Counted from the stretch's first letter, positions 35,223 to 48,460 are shown. The stretch is 64,000 nt of DNA from Silene conica (GCA_029255685.2 CM055313.2:75184641-75248640), one strand, 5' to 3'. Numbers and translations are program-made. The notes: generated from the sequence alone by a model not told the origin.

Positions 35223-38200
35223 GTCACAAGCTTGTGACGGATACTGCCGTTACAAATGAAAATTTGTGAAAAAAATAAACATGTCCAATGTAAAATCAAG
35301 CTCCACCCTCTAGCAATTAAAATTGAGTATACATATATGTTATTTCAGAGATTTTTAAACTCTTTTCAAAGCATCTGTGCTTATATTATTTTCACAAAAG
35401 AAAACTTTGAAATAAAATTTATCTATATCTTTTCTCAGTTGTTCTAATCATTCTCTTAGTACATACATATCTCTTTTCCACACCATTTAGTTATTCGTCG
35501 TACCCTTCTCGCCTATTTATACTATTTGTCGATTCATATTTTTATACATGTTTAGTTTTGTGTCTAACAAAGAAACAAAATTGAGTTTATACACATGATA
35601 TTTTAAACGTTTTTATCCTATATTTATACTATTTTTCGATTCTTATTTCATATAATACACCGTTTCAAATAAATGACATTTGTTTACCTACTCCAATCAA
35701 TATCTCAAGTTACCTGACCACCTTTTTCAATATTATTCAAACCTTTTCACCCGACTAACCAACCAAACACATCAGAATCAACCTTAACTATATTCATATC
35801 CCTAAACAACTCTCCCCACATATGAATATATTTTTCTAAGCTCGGAATCGGCTCGGATTAATAAAAACTATTATTTAAGGATACGTTGAACAAAATTAAT
35901 AAACCTTAAATAGTATCCAAATCTTAAAGAATAATAGTGTTCTAAATCTAATAAGAAAATTGTAAATAGTTAGCTATTTGAATTTTTCTAATTCTAATAG
36001 AAAAATTGTAACTATTTTTTTTTTCTAATAATTCTAATCGGGAAATTATAAATAAAATTATTATTTAATCTACTATTTTCTAATTTTCTAATTCTAATAG
36101 AATAATTGTAAATAATTTATTATTTTCTAATATTTTCTAATTCTAATAGAAAAATTACAAATAAATTATTATTTATAAATATAGTGTTTTGTAAAAGTTG
36201 CAGACTACCACGTCGCTCGAGAAAAGCCTATTTCATTTCCCGATTTCAGTTTTAATAAAAAATGTTGAATAAATTTAATAACCTTAAATAGTATCCAAAT
36301 ATTAAATAATAATAGTGTTCTAAATCTAATAAAAAAATTGTAAATAGTTAACTCTTTTTAAATTTTCTAATTCTAATAGAAAAATTGAAACTAATTGTTT
36401 ATTTTTTTGTTTTCAAATGTCACAAGCTTGTGACGGAGACTGCCGTTACAAATGAAAATTTGTGAAAAAAATAAACATGTCCAATGTAAAATCAAGCTCC
36501 ACCCTCTAGCAATTAAAATTGAGTATACATATATGTTATTTCAGAGATTTTTAAACTCTTTTCAAAGCATCTGTGCTTATATTATTTTCACAAAAGAAAA
36601 CTTTGAAATAAAATTTATCTATATCTTTTCTCAGTTGTTCTAATCATTCTCTTAGTACATACATATCTCTTTTCCACACCATTTAGTTATTCGTCGTACC
36701 CTTCTCGCCTATTTATACTATTTGTCGATTCATATTTTTATACATGTTTAGTTTTGTGTCTAACAAAGAAACAAAATTGAGTTTATACACATGATATTTT
36801 AAACGTTTTTATCCTATATTTATACTATTTTTCGATTCTTATTTCATATAATACACCGTTTCAAATAAATGACATTTGTTTACCTACTCCAATCAATATC
36901 TCAAGTTACCTGACCACCTTTTTCAATATTCAAACCTTTTCACCCGACTAACCAACCAAACACATCAGAATCAACCTTAACTATATTCATATCCCTAAAC
37001 AACTCTCCCCACATATGAATATATTTTTCTAAGCTCGGAATCGGCTCGGATTAATAAAAACTATTATTTAAGGATACGTTGAACAAAATTAATAAACCTT
37101 AAATAGTATCCAAATCTTAAAGAATAATAGTGTTCTAAATCTAATAAGAAAATTGTAAATAGTTAGCTATTTGAATTTTTCTAATTCTAATAGAAAAATT
37201 GTAACTATTTTTTTTTTCTAATAATTCTAATCGGAAAATTATAAATAAAATTATTATTTAATCTACTATTTTCTAATTTTCTAATTCTAATAGAATAATT
37301 GTAAATAATTTATTATTTTCTAATATTTTCTAATTCTAATAGAAAAATTACAAATAAATTATTATTTATAAATATAGTGTTTTGTAAAAGTTGCAGACTA
37401 CCACGTCGCTCGAGAAAAGCCTATTTCATTTCCCGATTTCAGTTTTAATAAAAAATGTTGAATAAATTTAATAACCTTAAATAGTATCCAAATATTAAAG
37501 AATAATAGTGTTCTAAATCTAATAAAAAAATTGTAAATAGTTAACTCTTTTTAAATTTTCTAATTCTAATAGAAAAATTGAAACTAATTGTTTATTTGTT
37601 TGTTTTCAAACGTCACAAGCTTGTGACGGATACTGCCGTTACAATTGAAAATTTGTGAAAAAAATAAACATGTCCAATGTAAAATCAAGCTCCACCCTCT
37701 AGCAATTAAAATTGAGTATACATATATGTTATTTCAGAGATTTTTAAACTCTTTTCAAAGTATCTGTGCGTATATTATTTTCACAAAAGAAAACTTTGAA
37801 ATAAAATTTATCTATATCTTTTCTCAGTTGTTCTAATCATTCTCTTAGTACATACATATCTCTTTTCCACACCATTTAGTTATTCGTCGTACCCTTCTCG
37901 CCTATTTATACTATTTGTCGATTCATATTTTTATACATGTTTAGTTTTGTGTCTAACAAAGAAACAAAATTGAGTTTATACACATGATATTTTAAACGTT
38001 TTTATCCTATATTTATACTATTTTTCGATTCTTATTTCATATAATACACCGTTTCAAATAAATGGCATTTGTTTACCTACTCCAATCAATATCTCAAGTT
38101 ACCTGACCACCTTTTTCAATATTCAAACCTTTTCACCCGACTAACCAACCAAACACATCAGAATCAACCTTAACTATATTCATATCCCTAAACAACTCTC

Positions 38201-38901
38201 CCCACATATGAATAGATTTTTCTAAGCTCGGAATCGGCTCGGATTAATAAAAACTACTTCCTCCATTTTTATATAATGTACCCATTTTATTAAAATACTA
38301 CACTCATATATTCAACAAATGGGTACATTATATAAAAACGGAGGATAGTATTATTTAAGGATACGTTGAACAAAATTAATAAACCTTAAATAGTATCCAA
38401 ATCTTAAAGAATAATAGTGTTCTAAATCTAATAAGCAAATTGTAAATAGTTAGCTATTTTGAATTTTTCTAATTCTAATAGAAAAATTGTAACTAATTTT
38501 TTTTTTTCTAATAATTCTAATCGGAAAATTATAAATAAATTATTATTTAATGGACTATTTTTTGTAATTTTCTAATTCTAATAGAATAATTGTATATAAT
38601 TTATTATTTTTTAATATTTTCTAATTCTAATAGAAAAATTACAAATAAATTATTATTTATAAATATAGTGTTTTGTAAAAGTTGCAGACTACCACGTCGC
38701 TCGAAAAAAGCTTATTTCATTTTCCGATTTCATTTTTAATAAAAAATGTTGAATAAATTTAATAACCTTAAATAGTATCCAAATATTAAAGAATAATAGT
38801 GTTCTAAATCTAATGAAAAAATTGTAAATAGTTAACTCTTTTTAAATTTTCTAATTCTAATAGAAAAATTGAAACTAATTGTTTATTTTTTTGTTTTCAA
38901 A
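35223..38901. repeat. Three tandem copies of a 1.19-kb unit
   Basis: Units begin at 35223, 36419 and 37612, each with the palindrome GTCACAAGCTTGTGAC. Periods are 1196 and 1193 bp. The third unit is 1290 bp because of a MITE at 38257. Copies are almost identical, so expansion is recent. Each unit has two related halves (AAATAGTATCCAAAT recurs). A fragment of the unit follows at 38902-39090 and runs into the Helitron 5' end. The 63-residue frames seen in each copy are not treated as genes. Confidence 0.93.
38257..38348. mobile_element. 92-bp Stowaway-type MITE in third tandem unit
   Basis: Inverted ends CTTCCTCCATTTTTATATAA and, on the other strand, CTATCCTCCGTTTTTATATA, flanked by TA (38255-38256 and 38349-38350). 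Units 1 and 2 preserve the empty site with a single TA (35869-35870 and 37062-37063), which defines the insertion exactly. Confidence 0.92.
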
Positions 38902-39116
38902 TTCTAATCGGAATATTATAAATAAATTATTATTTAATCAATTATTTTCTAATTTTCTAATTCTAATAGAAAAATTGTAAATAATTTATTATTTTCTTAT
39001 TTTCTAATTCTAATAGAAAAATTACAAATAAATTATTATTTGTAAATATAGTGTTTTGTAAAAGTTGGAGTCTACCATGTCGCTCGAAAAAAGTCTCCTT
39101 TAATTATATATATTGA

Positions 39117-39685
39117 TTAGGCGATTTAATATAATGTGTAGATTATACCACTAGATGTATACAGCTGATTGTATATATTTTGAGCCTTTTAATAGAAATT
39201 TTGAGCTTTTGTGGAAATAATATGAGTTATATCGTAAAGTTTATGAACTCCTTTACAAACTATGGAGCTTAAAAATTTATTATACAACTAAAACACAATA
39301 CATATAAGTTCAACTATATTTTAATTTTAATGTAAAAAATAAAATATAACTCAAAATAGTTTAAAAGCTCAAAAGAAATACATATATATATATATATAAG
39401 CTCAATTGAATGAATTATAGTTGTACGATATTCTTATACACTTGTTGTATAATTGTAACAAAAAAAACATCTGGTTGTATAATTTTTTTTGTGAATTTAA
39501 TAGCATATCTATCGTAAAGCGCATTTTATTATCTAAATAGCACACAAAGGTAATTTAAAACTACTCATAGGTACTTATTGTTAAATGACAACCGGTTCTA
39601 CAATAATACATATATAAAATTGTTTTATAAAAATATTTGCCAGTGCTAATTCAAAAATTAAGGAGAAAATGATTTTATATTATTA
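39117..39685. other. AT-rich DNA, no gene
   Basis: Contains a short (TA)n run near 39382-39398. Nothing else is recognised. Confidence 0.5.
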
Positions 39686-40867
39686 TCAGTTTTTAACCTG
39701 TGTCAAATTACACGGGTATAGTTTTATAAACATCGATATAAAAATTAATTAAAAATATTAAACCAAAAATACATGTATATTTTATACTCCATATCTTTTA
39801 TAATGATAATATGTACTCCCTCCTACCCAACTTAAATGTCTCATTATACATTTCCGTCTATTCAGGATATTGTCCCATTGTCCATTTTTGATAAGTTTTT
39901 TTATTAATGTTTTACCATTCTACCCTTATTAATTTTCATTTATTACTCACCCACCCACCCATTTGCCTACTTACTTTATACAAATCATAACACTCTCTCT
40001 CCAATCTACATACCCCTACTCAACCAAAATATTAAACAACTATTATCTCATAAATTTTGTCCTTTCACAACAATGGGACATTTATGTTGGGTAAGAGGGG
40101 GTGGTTTAAAACACGTGTAAAAATTGCAAGAGTTTGAAATTTACACAGGTTTTAAATCCGTGGAAAAATGCACGAATTTATGTTAAACATGATATATAAC
40201 AAAAATTTTAGATCTACGCATTTTAGTGAATAAACTCAATATCTATAACGAATTCCTTTAGAGTATTATTTAACGGGATACTCTAAAATCTACTTAGCAT
40301 AGTTTTATAGTTCATTCATTTTGTTTAGTTTTTGTAGATCTCATTTTTAAAATTAAAAATTAAAACAGTACTATTTTTAACAATTTTTTGTTGAACACTA
40401 TTTACTATTCAAAAAAATTACTCAAATTTAGTAATATCTCAAAAATTTGCTATTATGATGGTCAAAATGTTAGAGTTAAAAGTTTGTCAAATAATATAAT
40501 AACGTTATTTGTTTTTTTTATCATTTTTTATCATTTATATTTTCATTATCTAATAATGTTTTTTGTTATTCATCTTTTTATTTTATTATTTTTATTGATA
40601 GGCTATGTGCACTATTGAGAAAATTCTGCATTTTCGTATTGTGTTATTTTTGCATGCGCAACATAAATAAATTGAGGATGGTGATTCATTGAAATTTTGT
40701 ATTGATTATTCGAAGAAATTTTATTAACAAAGTTAGTTTTCATAAATTAATTCCATATTTTTTGTGGCGGGTCCTACATTTATTTAAAAATAAAAAATAA
40801 AAGAAAATGGATGATGACGTGAATGCACGAAATTGCACGAAATGTTCTTATATTAATATATATAAGA
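39686..40867 (-). mobile_element. Probable second Helitron, 1.2 kb
   Basis: On the minus strand the 5' end is A/TCTTATATATATTAATATAA (plus strand up to 40867). The 3' end is a hairpin CCCGTGT-AATTTG-ACACAGG, then TTAAAAACTGA and a T (plus strand 39686). These fit Helitron rules with CTGA as the terminal CTRR. A Stowaway-type MITE is nested inside. No coding capacity. Confidence 0.5.
39816..40104. mobile_element. Stowaway-type MITE, ~290 bp
   Basis: The left end CTCCCTCCTACCCAACTTAA is matched inversely by CCTCTTACCCAACATAAATG at the right end. TA precedes the left end; the right edge is approximate. Confidence 0.65.
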
Positions 40868-41595
40868 TCGTAAAACTATGTATTCTATTATTGTAATATA
40901 CATTATCCCAAATATAAGGTACTATACCACCAATTAATAATTAATAATTAATAATTACAAGTCCCCACCTTTTATTTTGATATAAAATTTAGTTTGTACA
41001 ACCTCTTTCCAGTTATTTGTGTTGTTATTTGCTTCCTATTTTTGACAAGTTTATACAAATGGGTAAATGGACATTATAAGTGATTAAGTGGGGCATGTAA
41101 GAGTTTATTTATCATACTCGTGTAACACTCGTGAAAATTCACGGGATTGTTCAATTTTAATTTTTACAGAGAAGAAACAGCTAAGTTGTTATATATTAAT
41201 AATCGAAGTGGTGTATAGGTAAATTTTTTAATAAAAATAAATAAAAAAGTTTATATATAATAAGATATATAAGAACCGTTTGACATATAACTTGAAACAA
41301 CGAAAAATATAATTAAAAAATGGGAAGTTATGCTTTTTAATAAAAGAGGTTTTAGTTAAATAACTGAAACACGTGGTTTAATAAATATTTATGATTTAAA
41401 AATTAATTAAACTATTTAAATTAAGTAATCTAAATACGTTATTCTGGAATAAAACAAAATTATTAGAACCCGACTTTATTCAATTATTAAAACCCGACAT
41501 TTTGTAATTTTCTTGGTCTTTGTTCCAAAACAAATAGGTAACAGATGAGATAAACATTGTATAGGTGGGAATTAATCTGTCATACAAATAAAGTA
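40868..41595. other. AT-rich DNA, no gene
   Basis: No ORF or RNA gene seen. A small dyad CGTGAA/TTCACG occurs near 41134. Confidence 0.5.
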
Positions 41596-41889
41596 TTCCC
41601 TCCTGTTGTAAATAAGAGTCCCAATTGAACTTTGGCACACGATTTAATGAATTGAATTAAATAAGGTAAACTATTGTGTGGACTAAGAAAATTGGAAAGA
41701 TGGAAGATATTATTGATTATTATTGTGGGTAGAATGGTTAAAATAAGTAGTGTTGTTGGTTAATGTAAGGTATTGTTGTAAGTTAAAGTGATTAAAATAA
41801 GTATAAAAGTTTATCAAAAATGAACAATGAGACAATATTGTGACTAGACGGAAATAGAAATTTGGACTTTTATTTAGAATAGGAGGGAG
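41596..41889. mobile_element. Stowaway-type MITE, 294 bp
   Basis: TTCCCTCCTGTTGTAAATAA at the left and, in inverse, CTCCCTCCTATTCTAAATAA at the right, with TA at 41594-41595 and 41890-41891. Confidence 0.85.
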
Positions 41890-43549
41890 TATATGTGTAT
41901 ACTACGTAATTGAGACTACAAATACATTAACTACTCCCTCCGTCATAACTTACATTAAAGGAGCGATATGCATCATCACAAAAAAAAATTAGGGGTATTG
42001 CTCTTTTATGTACATGATTTACTTAATTATGTACACAAATTACTACTTTATCCCTTCTATTTCAACCTTTACTTTTCAACTTCTTATTCAATTCAATTTT
42101 TCTCTGATTTAACTTCCTCCCGCAACTACACAACCACTACCCCTGCCACAAACCACCGTCTATGCTGCCACCACCCCTTTCCCACAACGCCACCCAGTTG
42201 CCCAGTCATTTCACACCATTATTTAGCAATACATAAAGTCTGCAAGTTAAACAAGGAGAAAAAATGGGTCTGACAAATGGGAGTTAAACATTACCCTTCA
42301 CACATTCATATATGCTACTGGGAAAGTGATGGGTAACAAATTGATAAAAATTTCAATTGAATACAATAAGAGAATATCTTTTGTGGTGTATAACAATTTT
42401 TCAATTGAAGAAATAAAATTATTAAAACCCTAATTAAAAGAAAACTGATGAATGTGTATTGTTTCTAAATTTTTTCTAAATTTATTTTTAAGCATATGCT
42501 TATTTTTTTCTAAACTTATTACCTCAAATTCTATTTATTTTTGAGCATGTGTATTGTTTCTAAGTTTATTAAAGCTTACAAGTTAGATTTTAATTTTTAT
42601 TATATCAAAACTCAAATTTAATTAAGCTTATATATAATGTCTTTTAGTTTTATTGTAATATTTTGAGTTTGATGTTTAAGTAAATTAACTCAAAAACTTT
42701 ATAATAAAACTCATAATTTTTAAAACAAAATTAAAAAACTTTATTAAAATACTCATAAACTATACAAGTGGTGGTAATAGATCAGATGTATAATCCAATT
42801 CTTATATTATCAGTCGTTACACACCTACCATTACTCCTAAATAATTTAATACAGAATATATAGCAACTGATTCAAAAATAATTCGAACGTAAATTGAGTA
42901 CGCCGATCAAACCTAATTCTTGCAGGCTCGAAATGAGCCGACTATCATCCAACCCGGTTGATCCGTTTATCACTATTTATTTTCAAGAAGTAGTTGATGA
43001 GACAAAGGTCAACAAAAACATATCTGTCTGCCGGTATGGGTAGAAAAATGAGAGTAAAGACAGGAAGCAGCAGAAATATCCTTATTATTTTTGTAATAGA
43101 GTAGTAACTTACATCAAGGTTTATTTCTTGTTTATTTAAATATAAAAAGTTGTATCAATTATTATTATCCATGGGACCTCTCTTGTGCTCAACTAGACAT
43201 TAACCAATCTTTTAGTTCAAACTTTGTGAATTAACCGTTGCTTGATTGCTATGATTAGTGACCCTTCTTCACTACTACATATAGACAATTCAACGGTGCC
43301 CATTGTATGTGTGACAACAACGTCACACAACACAAAATTATTATTCGGATTTGTGGTTTTATAAATGATATTTTGTGTGAGCGATTGTTTTATAATGTAA
43401 CGGATAAAAGTGAGAGCATTTAATGATAGAAAATAATTTCTTACAATAAAATGATCAATTTAAAATGGTTATTTTTAATTTTATAATGATCATTTCGTCA
43501 CTCGTCATATAAAAAGAATTAGTTTTCGACCCATACAAAATTGCACGGA
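41890..43549. other. AT-rich DNA, possible MITE end
   Basis: TACTCCCTCCGTCATAACTT at 41933 looks like one end of a further Stowaway-type element, but I found no partner end. No gene recognised. Confidence 0.45.
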
Positions 43550-43554
43550 TATAT

Positions 43555-45379
43555 TGTTAAGATATAGAGAGGAAGGGAAACAATTGCATAAAATATGATT
43601 GTATTATTGATTGTGTTTCTTACATGAATATAGGGTGAGATATTTACAATACCTCACAACTTCAAGAAACCCTAATGAGGTAGAAACCCTAATGGTCATT
43701 GGGCCTAATATAGGCCCAATCTTCTAATACCCTCCCACAATCGTAAAGGCAGTACGCAGTACGAACTTTACGATTGGAGAATTACAAGAAAAACAGAATC
43801 AACATAAGAAAGAAAAAAAAAATTCATCTTCTTGATCTTCATTAATCTTCAATCTTCTTCGTCTTCAAAGGTAGATAAGAAAAGATAGATAAGAAACGAG
43901 TATAATACTCGTTAGAAATTTTTCGAACAAGAACGTTAAATTTTCAGACTTGTCGAAGAGATGAGATAATTTGCAGGAACCATAATCGAACCTGAATATA
44001 AAAAAGACGGAAAATCATCCGTTAAAATTTCAAGATTTGGAGAACGTTAATTTTTTTTCGGACTCCAAGTAGATCAAGATTTACTTTAAAGACGTTGAAT
44101 ACTGTTTAGACAAATTCTTAAAAAAAAAAAGATAAATATGTTTGACTTTCATATGAAAGTTATTTGATAAATATGACAATAGATTGAGAAAAACATAGAA
44201 AAACAATTGAACGTCAAGGTTTTTTTATTTTTTTAAAAAATCTCACCGGTGGGTGTAAATTTCCGGCCACCCACAGGTAAGAACGCGGAAGCAGATTTTT
44301 TTTAGAGTCCTCAAGAAAGAGTCTCTGATACCATGTTAGATAATATAAAGGGAAGATAGTTGTATTATTGATTGTCGTTTTCTTACAAATAGATGGGTTT
44401 ATATAATAAACCCTATTATCATAAACCCTAGACGATAGCCGTCGTAGCTAATTGTAACCTAATGGGCCCATTAGGTTACGATTAGCTACGACGGCTATCG
44501 TCTAGGGTTTATGATAATAGGGTTTATTATATAAACCCATCTATTTGTAAGAAAACGTCAATCAATAATACAACTATCTTCCCTTTATATTATCTAACAT
44601 GGTATCAGAGCCTCTTTTTTGATGACTCTTAAAACCGCTTCCGCATTCTTACCGGTGGGTGGCCGAATATTTACACCCACCGGTGGGATTCTTTCCAATT
44701 AAAAAAACAAAAGAGTTGAATTGCAAGTTTGCAACGTCACTTTGCTTTCTGCAAACAAATCAATAGGAAGATTTGCTATTCCTGCAAATTCTCGTTTTCA
44801 TGAATCTACAAAAAAAAAAAAAATCTCCTTTTCTTCGAAATCCGATTATAAAATTTTTCTTCTCCGTTTAAGGTGGTACTTGATTTGTTTGGAGTCCGAA
44901 AAAATTAACGTTCTCCAGATCTTGAAATTTTAACGGATAATTTCTGTTTTATTGATATTTGTCAGGTTCGATAGAGTTCCTGCAAATTAACTCATTTTTC
45001 CGACAAGTCCGAAAAAATTAACGTTCTTGTTCGGAGTCTTTCTCGCGAGTCTTAATACTCGTTTATCTTACCAACCTTGCGGAGATGAAGATTTAAATGA
45101 AGACGAAGAAGAGACGAAGATTTTGATTTTTTTTTGTGTGTTTTCCTTGTATTTCTTATGTTTTTTTTGCTTTTGTTTTTTCTCCAATCGTAAAGTTCGT
45201 ACAATGTACTACCTTTACGATTGTTGGAGGGTATTAGGATATTAGGTCCATTAGGTTACGATTAGCTACGACGGCTATCGTCTAGGGTTTATGATAATAG
45301 GGTTTTTTATATATACCCATCTATTTGTAAGAAAACGCCAATCAATAATACAACTATCTTCCCTTTATATTATCTAACA
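43555..45379. mobile_element. Palindromic (head-to-head) TRIM dimer
   Basis: Two miniature LTR elements face away from a shared centre. Right arm (plus): LTR 44463-44599, primer site TGGTATCAGAGC at 44600-44611, non-coding internal part, purine tract near 45225, LTR 45243-45379. Left arm (minus): LTR 44334-44470, primer site at 44321-44333, internal part, outer LTR 43555-43718. The inner LTRs overlap in the 8-bp palindrome TGGGCCCA (44463-44470) and differ at only 2 of ~133 positions, while the internal parts have diverged much more. TATAT flanks the whole unit on both sides (43550-43554 and 45380-45384), as if it inserted as one piece. No protein is encoded. Confidence 0.85.
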
Positions 45380-45384
45380 TATAT

Positions 45385-45992
45385 TTTTAGAAAAATTGTC
45401 GTGGATAATGTCGTCATTGTAACAAACTTAGAGTAGTGGAATTTTTTTGGCAGTCTATCATTGTCACCTTCCCGATACGGAATGTCGGCTGGTAGTTTGT
45501 ATAGTTGTCGGGATTTTTTCCAACAAGTTTATTCTCGGTGATAATAATCAACTATCCAAATTTGCGAAAATTTTATAAAATTTAAAGATTTTATGAAAAA
45601 TAAAAAAATGAAATTATTGAAATTCTTTTTTGGATTTTTTTTAATATCGTTACATTATTTTTGTCAACTTTTTATATCGTTAAATTTTAATATTTAATCG
45701 TTATATTTTACACTTTAATAATTTTTACTTTACTTTTATTAGAATTATGTAATTAAATGATTTAATTTTTACACTTTAATAATTTTATTAAGACTAATGT
45801 AATATTTAAAAAATTGATTACGATTTTTGTGATATCATTGCTTGTATAAGTATCTTTTTTTTTCATGATTGTTATTTTAATTTGTTGTTATTTTTTTCAA
45901 ATTTAGTACTGTCGAAATATTGTACTTATTTTTCTATCGATTGCTGTAAAAATGTTGTATTTTATTGTAATTTATTATAATTATTTATTATT
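45385..45992. other. AT-rich DNA, no gene
   Basis: Very AT-rich, no feature recognised. Confidence 0.5.
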
Positions 45993-46001
45993 TATTATTT
46001 A

Positions 46002-47127
46002 GGGTTATTTAATGGTAATACTCTAAACTACGAGAGTTCTTCTTAAAATACTCTCGACTTTATTTTAATTATCAATACATCTAACTCTTACCTCTTTTCT
46101 CTTTTACTAGAATGAGTGGATGGCTACCTGCTAAACAGGTTTCTTTTTATTTTTTCCACCAATTTTATTTATTTTATTAACCCAATTAATTAACTTTTTT
46201 TTTCTCCAGAACCTAAAACCCGGTTAATCTCGTCTTCTGCAAAACACAAAAACCCCATTAATCTCCTCTAATAAACCATCTTCATTTACATAAGTAACAT
46301 AACATCATCTACCTTAGCCTCCTTTTGCTCCTCATCATCATCTATATCCACATCCGTCCCCTAAATTCCTAACGCGGAATTCCTCGATTGCGCGCACCTT
46401 CAACTCTCCCTATCATAATCATCACAGCAAAAACATCTTCAACAACACTAGTCACCAAATTAAATCAGGAGTAGCAGCAGCAGAAAACGCAATAGAATGA
46501 GCGGAAATATTCTTCTCATTCGCACTCTCCTTCTTCATCTCATATGAATCAGTAGAAATAGCAGTATCATATTAGGTAAATTAATGGGAAATATAATTTT
46601 TGGTATTCTGAGTTTGTACAGTTTTTATTTTTTAAGGTTAATTTGTTGCGATTTTAGTATTTTTAAGGAGAGTGCGAATGAAATGAGGAAGAAGAAGGCT
46701 GATGGAGTGATGGAGGAGTCTTAATTCACACGATAAAATTATCTAGTTCTTCTTAGTTATTGTTGTTTTTCAAAGAAATTGGTAGAAAGAGTGCTGCAAT
46801 TTGTATTCTGGGTTTGTAGGGTCATTAATTCAGTTAGATTAATTAGGATTTGTGTGTTTCAATTGAATTTATGGTAATTTAAAATGGTGTTTCTTGGATT
46901 TTTTTTTTTTATCTTTTAATAATGGGAAGTTGAAGGAGATGAAGATCGTCAATAATGAGAAAGATGGTGCCTTTTTACCTGCTAATACAGGTGAATAAAT
47001 GACATATATTCCTATATTCTATTAAAAACGAATAGGTGTGATAGTTGGTTATATTGGTAGTTAAATTATTGTTTAGAGTATTTTGAGAAGCACTCTAATA
47101 TGTTGGAGTATTGTCGTTAAATAACCC
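46002..47127. mobile_element. Non-autonomous Mutator-type element, 1126 bp
   Basis: Inverted ends starting GGGTTATTTAA(T/C)G with AATACTC further in. A perfect 9-bp target duplication TATTATTTA lies at 45993-46001 and 47128-47136. The 9-bp duplication is the Mutator hallmark. There is no transposase. On the minus strand 46465-46575 stays open for ~35 codons with codon-like composition, possibly captured host sequence, unidentified. Confidence 0.85.
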
Positions 47128-47136
47128 TATTATTTA

Positions 47137-48455
47137 TTGTAATAATGATTAAGATTTAGAACGTAATATTTACACAACTAAAGAAACGCAGACAGTTATT
47201 CGATAATTAATTCACTAAATAAACAACAATACGGGTCGCACCATATTTGGATTAAAAAACATTAAATGTTGGATTGATGACGTGACTTTACTAGAAATCA
47301 TTAAGGGTGTTGTTCAATCATGGATGAATTTTACTTAAACATGGACATGATTGAGCATTATACCCATACCCTTTCACAACATTATTTAAATTTTATTTCA
47401 CCTTCTCACTCTAACTATCAACCCCCAAGAGCCGTCGTGCAACACCCTTCCCCACCGCCCCTCCCCTGCGCGCCACCGACCTATATTTTCTGAAGATGAA
47501 GAGTCAATTTCTCGACCAACATTAAGATCGTATACCAATCCTCATAATAAAGTTGACATTGGTCTTCATCCGTCGTTGGCTCGTTGCAATTGATTATGAA
47601 TACATTCGGCAAGCATCCCGAAGGTTAAGGAACAACAGATCGAAGAGCCAAATAACAGATTGAGATCCCATGTTCCAATTAAAAGCACATCAAACATTGT
47701 CTACATAGTCCTATCTTTTAATATTGAGTATTGTAGCAATATCGAGAAAAAGCACTGTGAAAATAAATCATTGAACTTGACAAAGTCGATCATTAATCAT
47801 TGAACATCCTACAAATCTAATATTATTGTGACAGAATTCAATCCAAATAACAATCGAAAAAAAGATGAATAAGGAAGGAAATGAACAAAACAGAAAACAA
47901 TTTAAACAAACCCTAATTTAATAGTCTAAATTAATTTTTTAATTTATATAATATAATTCATAAAGTTAGAGATTAGAATTATTACTTGATCGATACGGGA
48001 ACTAGCATCTATAGTTGTGTGAATTTGACGGATTTGAAAAATTTGATTAATTTTGTGCGTGAGAGAATTAGAGAGAGTTTTTTTTTGTTTTTAGGCAAAT
48101 GAAATAGAATGAAAAGATAATGAAAAAAAAGTCAATGAATGAGTAAAAAACTCGTATATCAATGAACAATTATGATCATTAAATCTTTATCTATTAATAT
48201 AGATAAGATGAGAGAGATTGGGAGAAGCAATTGTGACGGATGACAAAAAAAGTATGTGGTGGGGAGGAAAAGAGAAGTAAGAAGAGTTTAACTTTTATTA
48301 GAAAAATTTGAATAAATATAGTAGTTCAACAAAAAAAGCGTATGTAATGGTAAAGTCAAAATAATCTACGTAGTATAAAAATCAAGTCTTTTAGTTACCT
48401 TAAACCTTAAACTACGTAAAACATATTCCTTCATATTCTTTGTCCAAAGCGTTTT
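47137..48455. other. Intergenic DNA, no gene
   Basis: I see no ORF, RNA or clear element. GTGACGGATGACAAA near 48235 resembles the GTGACGGACATT at 58665, so the copia element may have inserted into an older repeat. Confidence 0.45.
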
Positions 48456-48460
48456 ATTTG

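Larger units (their letters stand above)
33631..39116 (-). mobile_element. Probable non-autonomous Helitron, 5.5 kb
   Basis: On the minus strand the 3' end is a hairpin CCGTGC-ATC-GCACGG, then GCAAAAAAC, then CTAG followed by T (plus strand 33631-33660). The 5' end reads A/TCAATATATATAATTAAAGG (plus strand 39097-39117). Both fit Helitrons: TC start, 3' hairpin plus CTRR end, insertion between A and T. No Rep/helicase sequence is present. Most of its length is the tandem array at 35223-38901. The 3' end is the stronger of the two; pairing the two ends is inferred. Confidence 0.6.

Noticed and set aside
35070-35260. Small MITE with GTGACGG ends next to the tandem array
   Set aside because: GTGACGGGTCACC and CCGTCACAAG are suggestive, but I could not match both ends or find a target duplication.
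35256-37836. Three identical 63-residue open frames
   Set aside because: They are a consequence of the tandem repeat; no coding character and no start context.
44721-45245. Open frames inside the TRIM right arm
   Set aside because: TRIM elements are non-coding; the frames are short and absent from the left arm.
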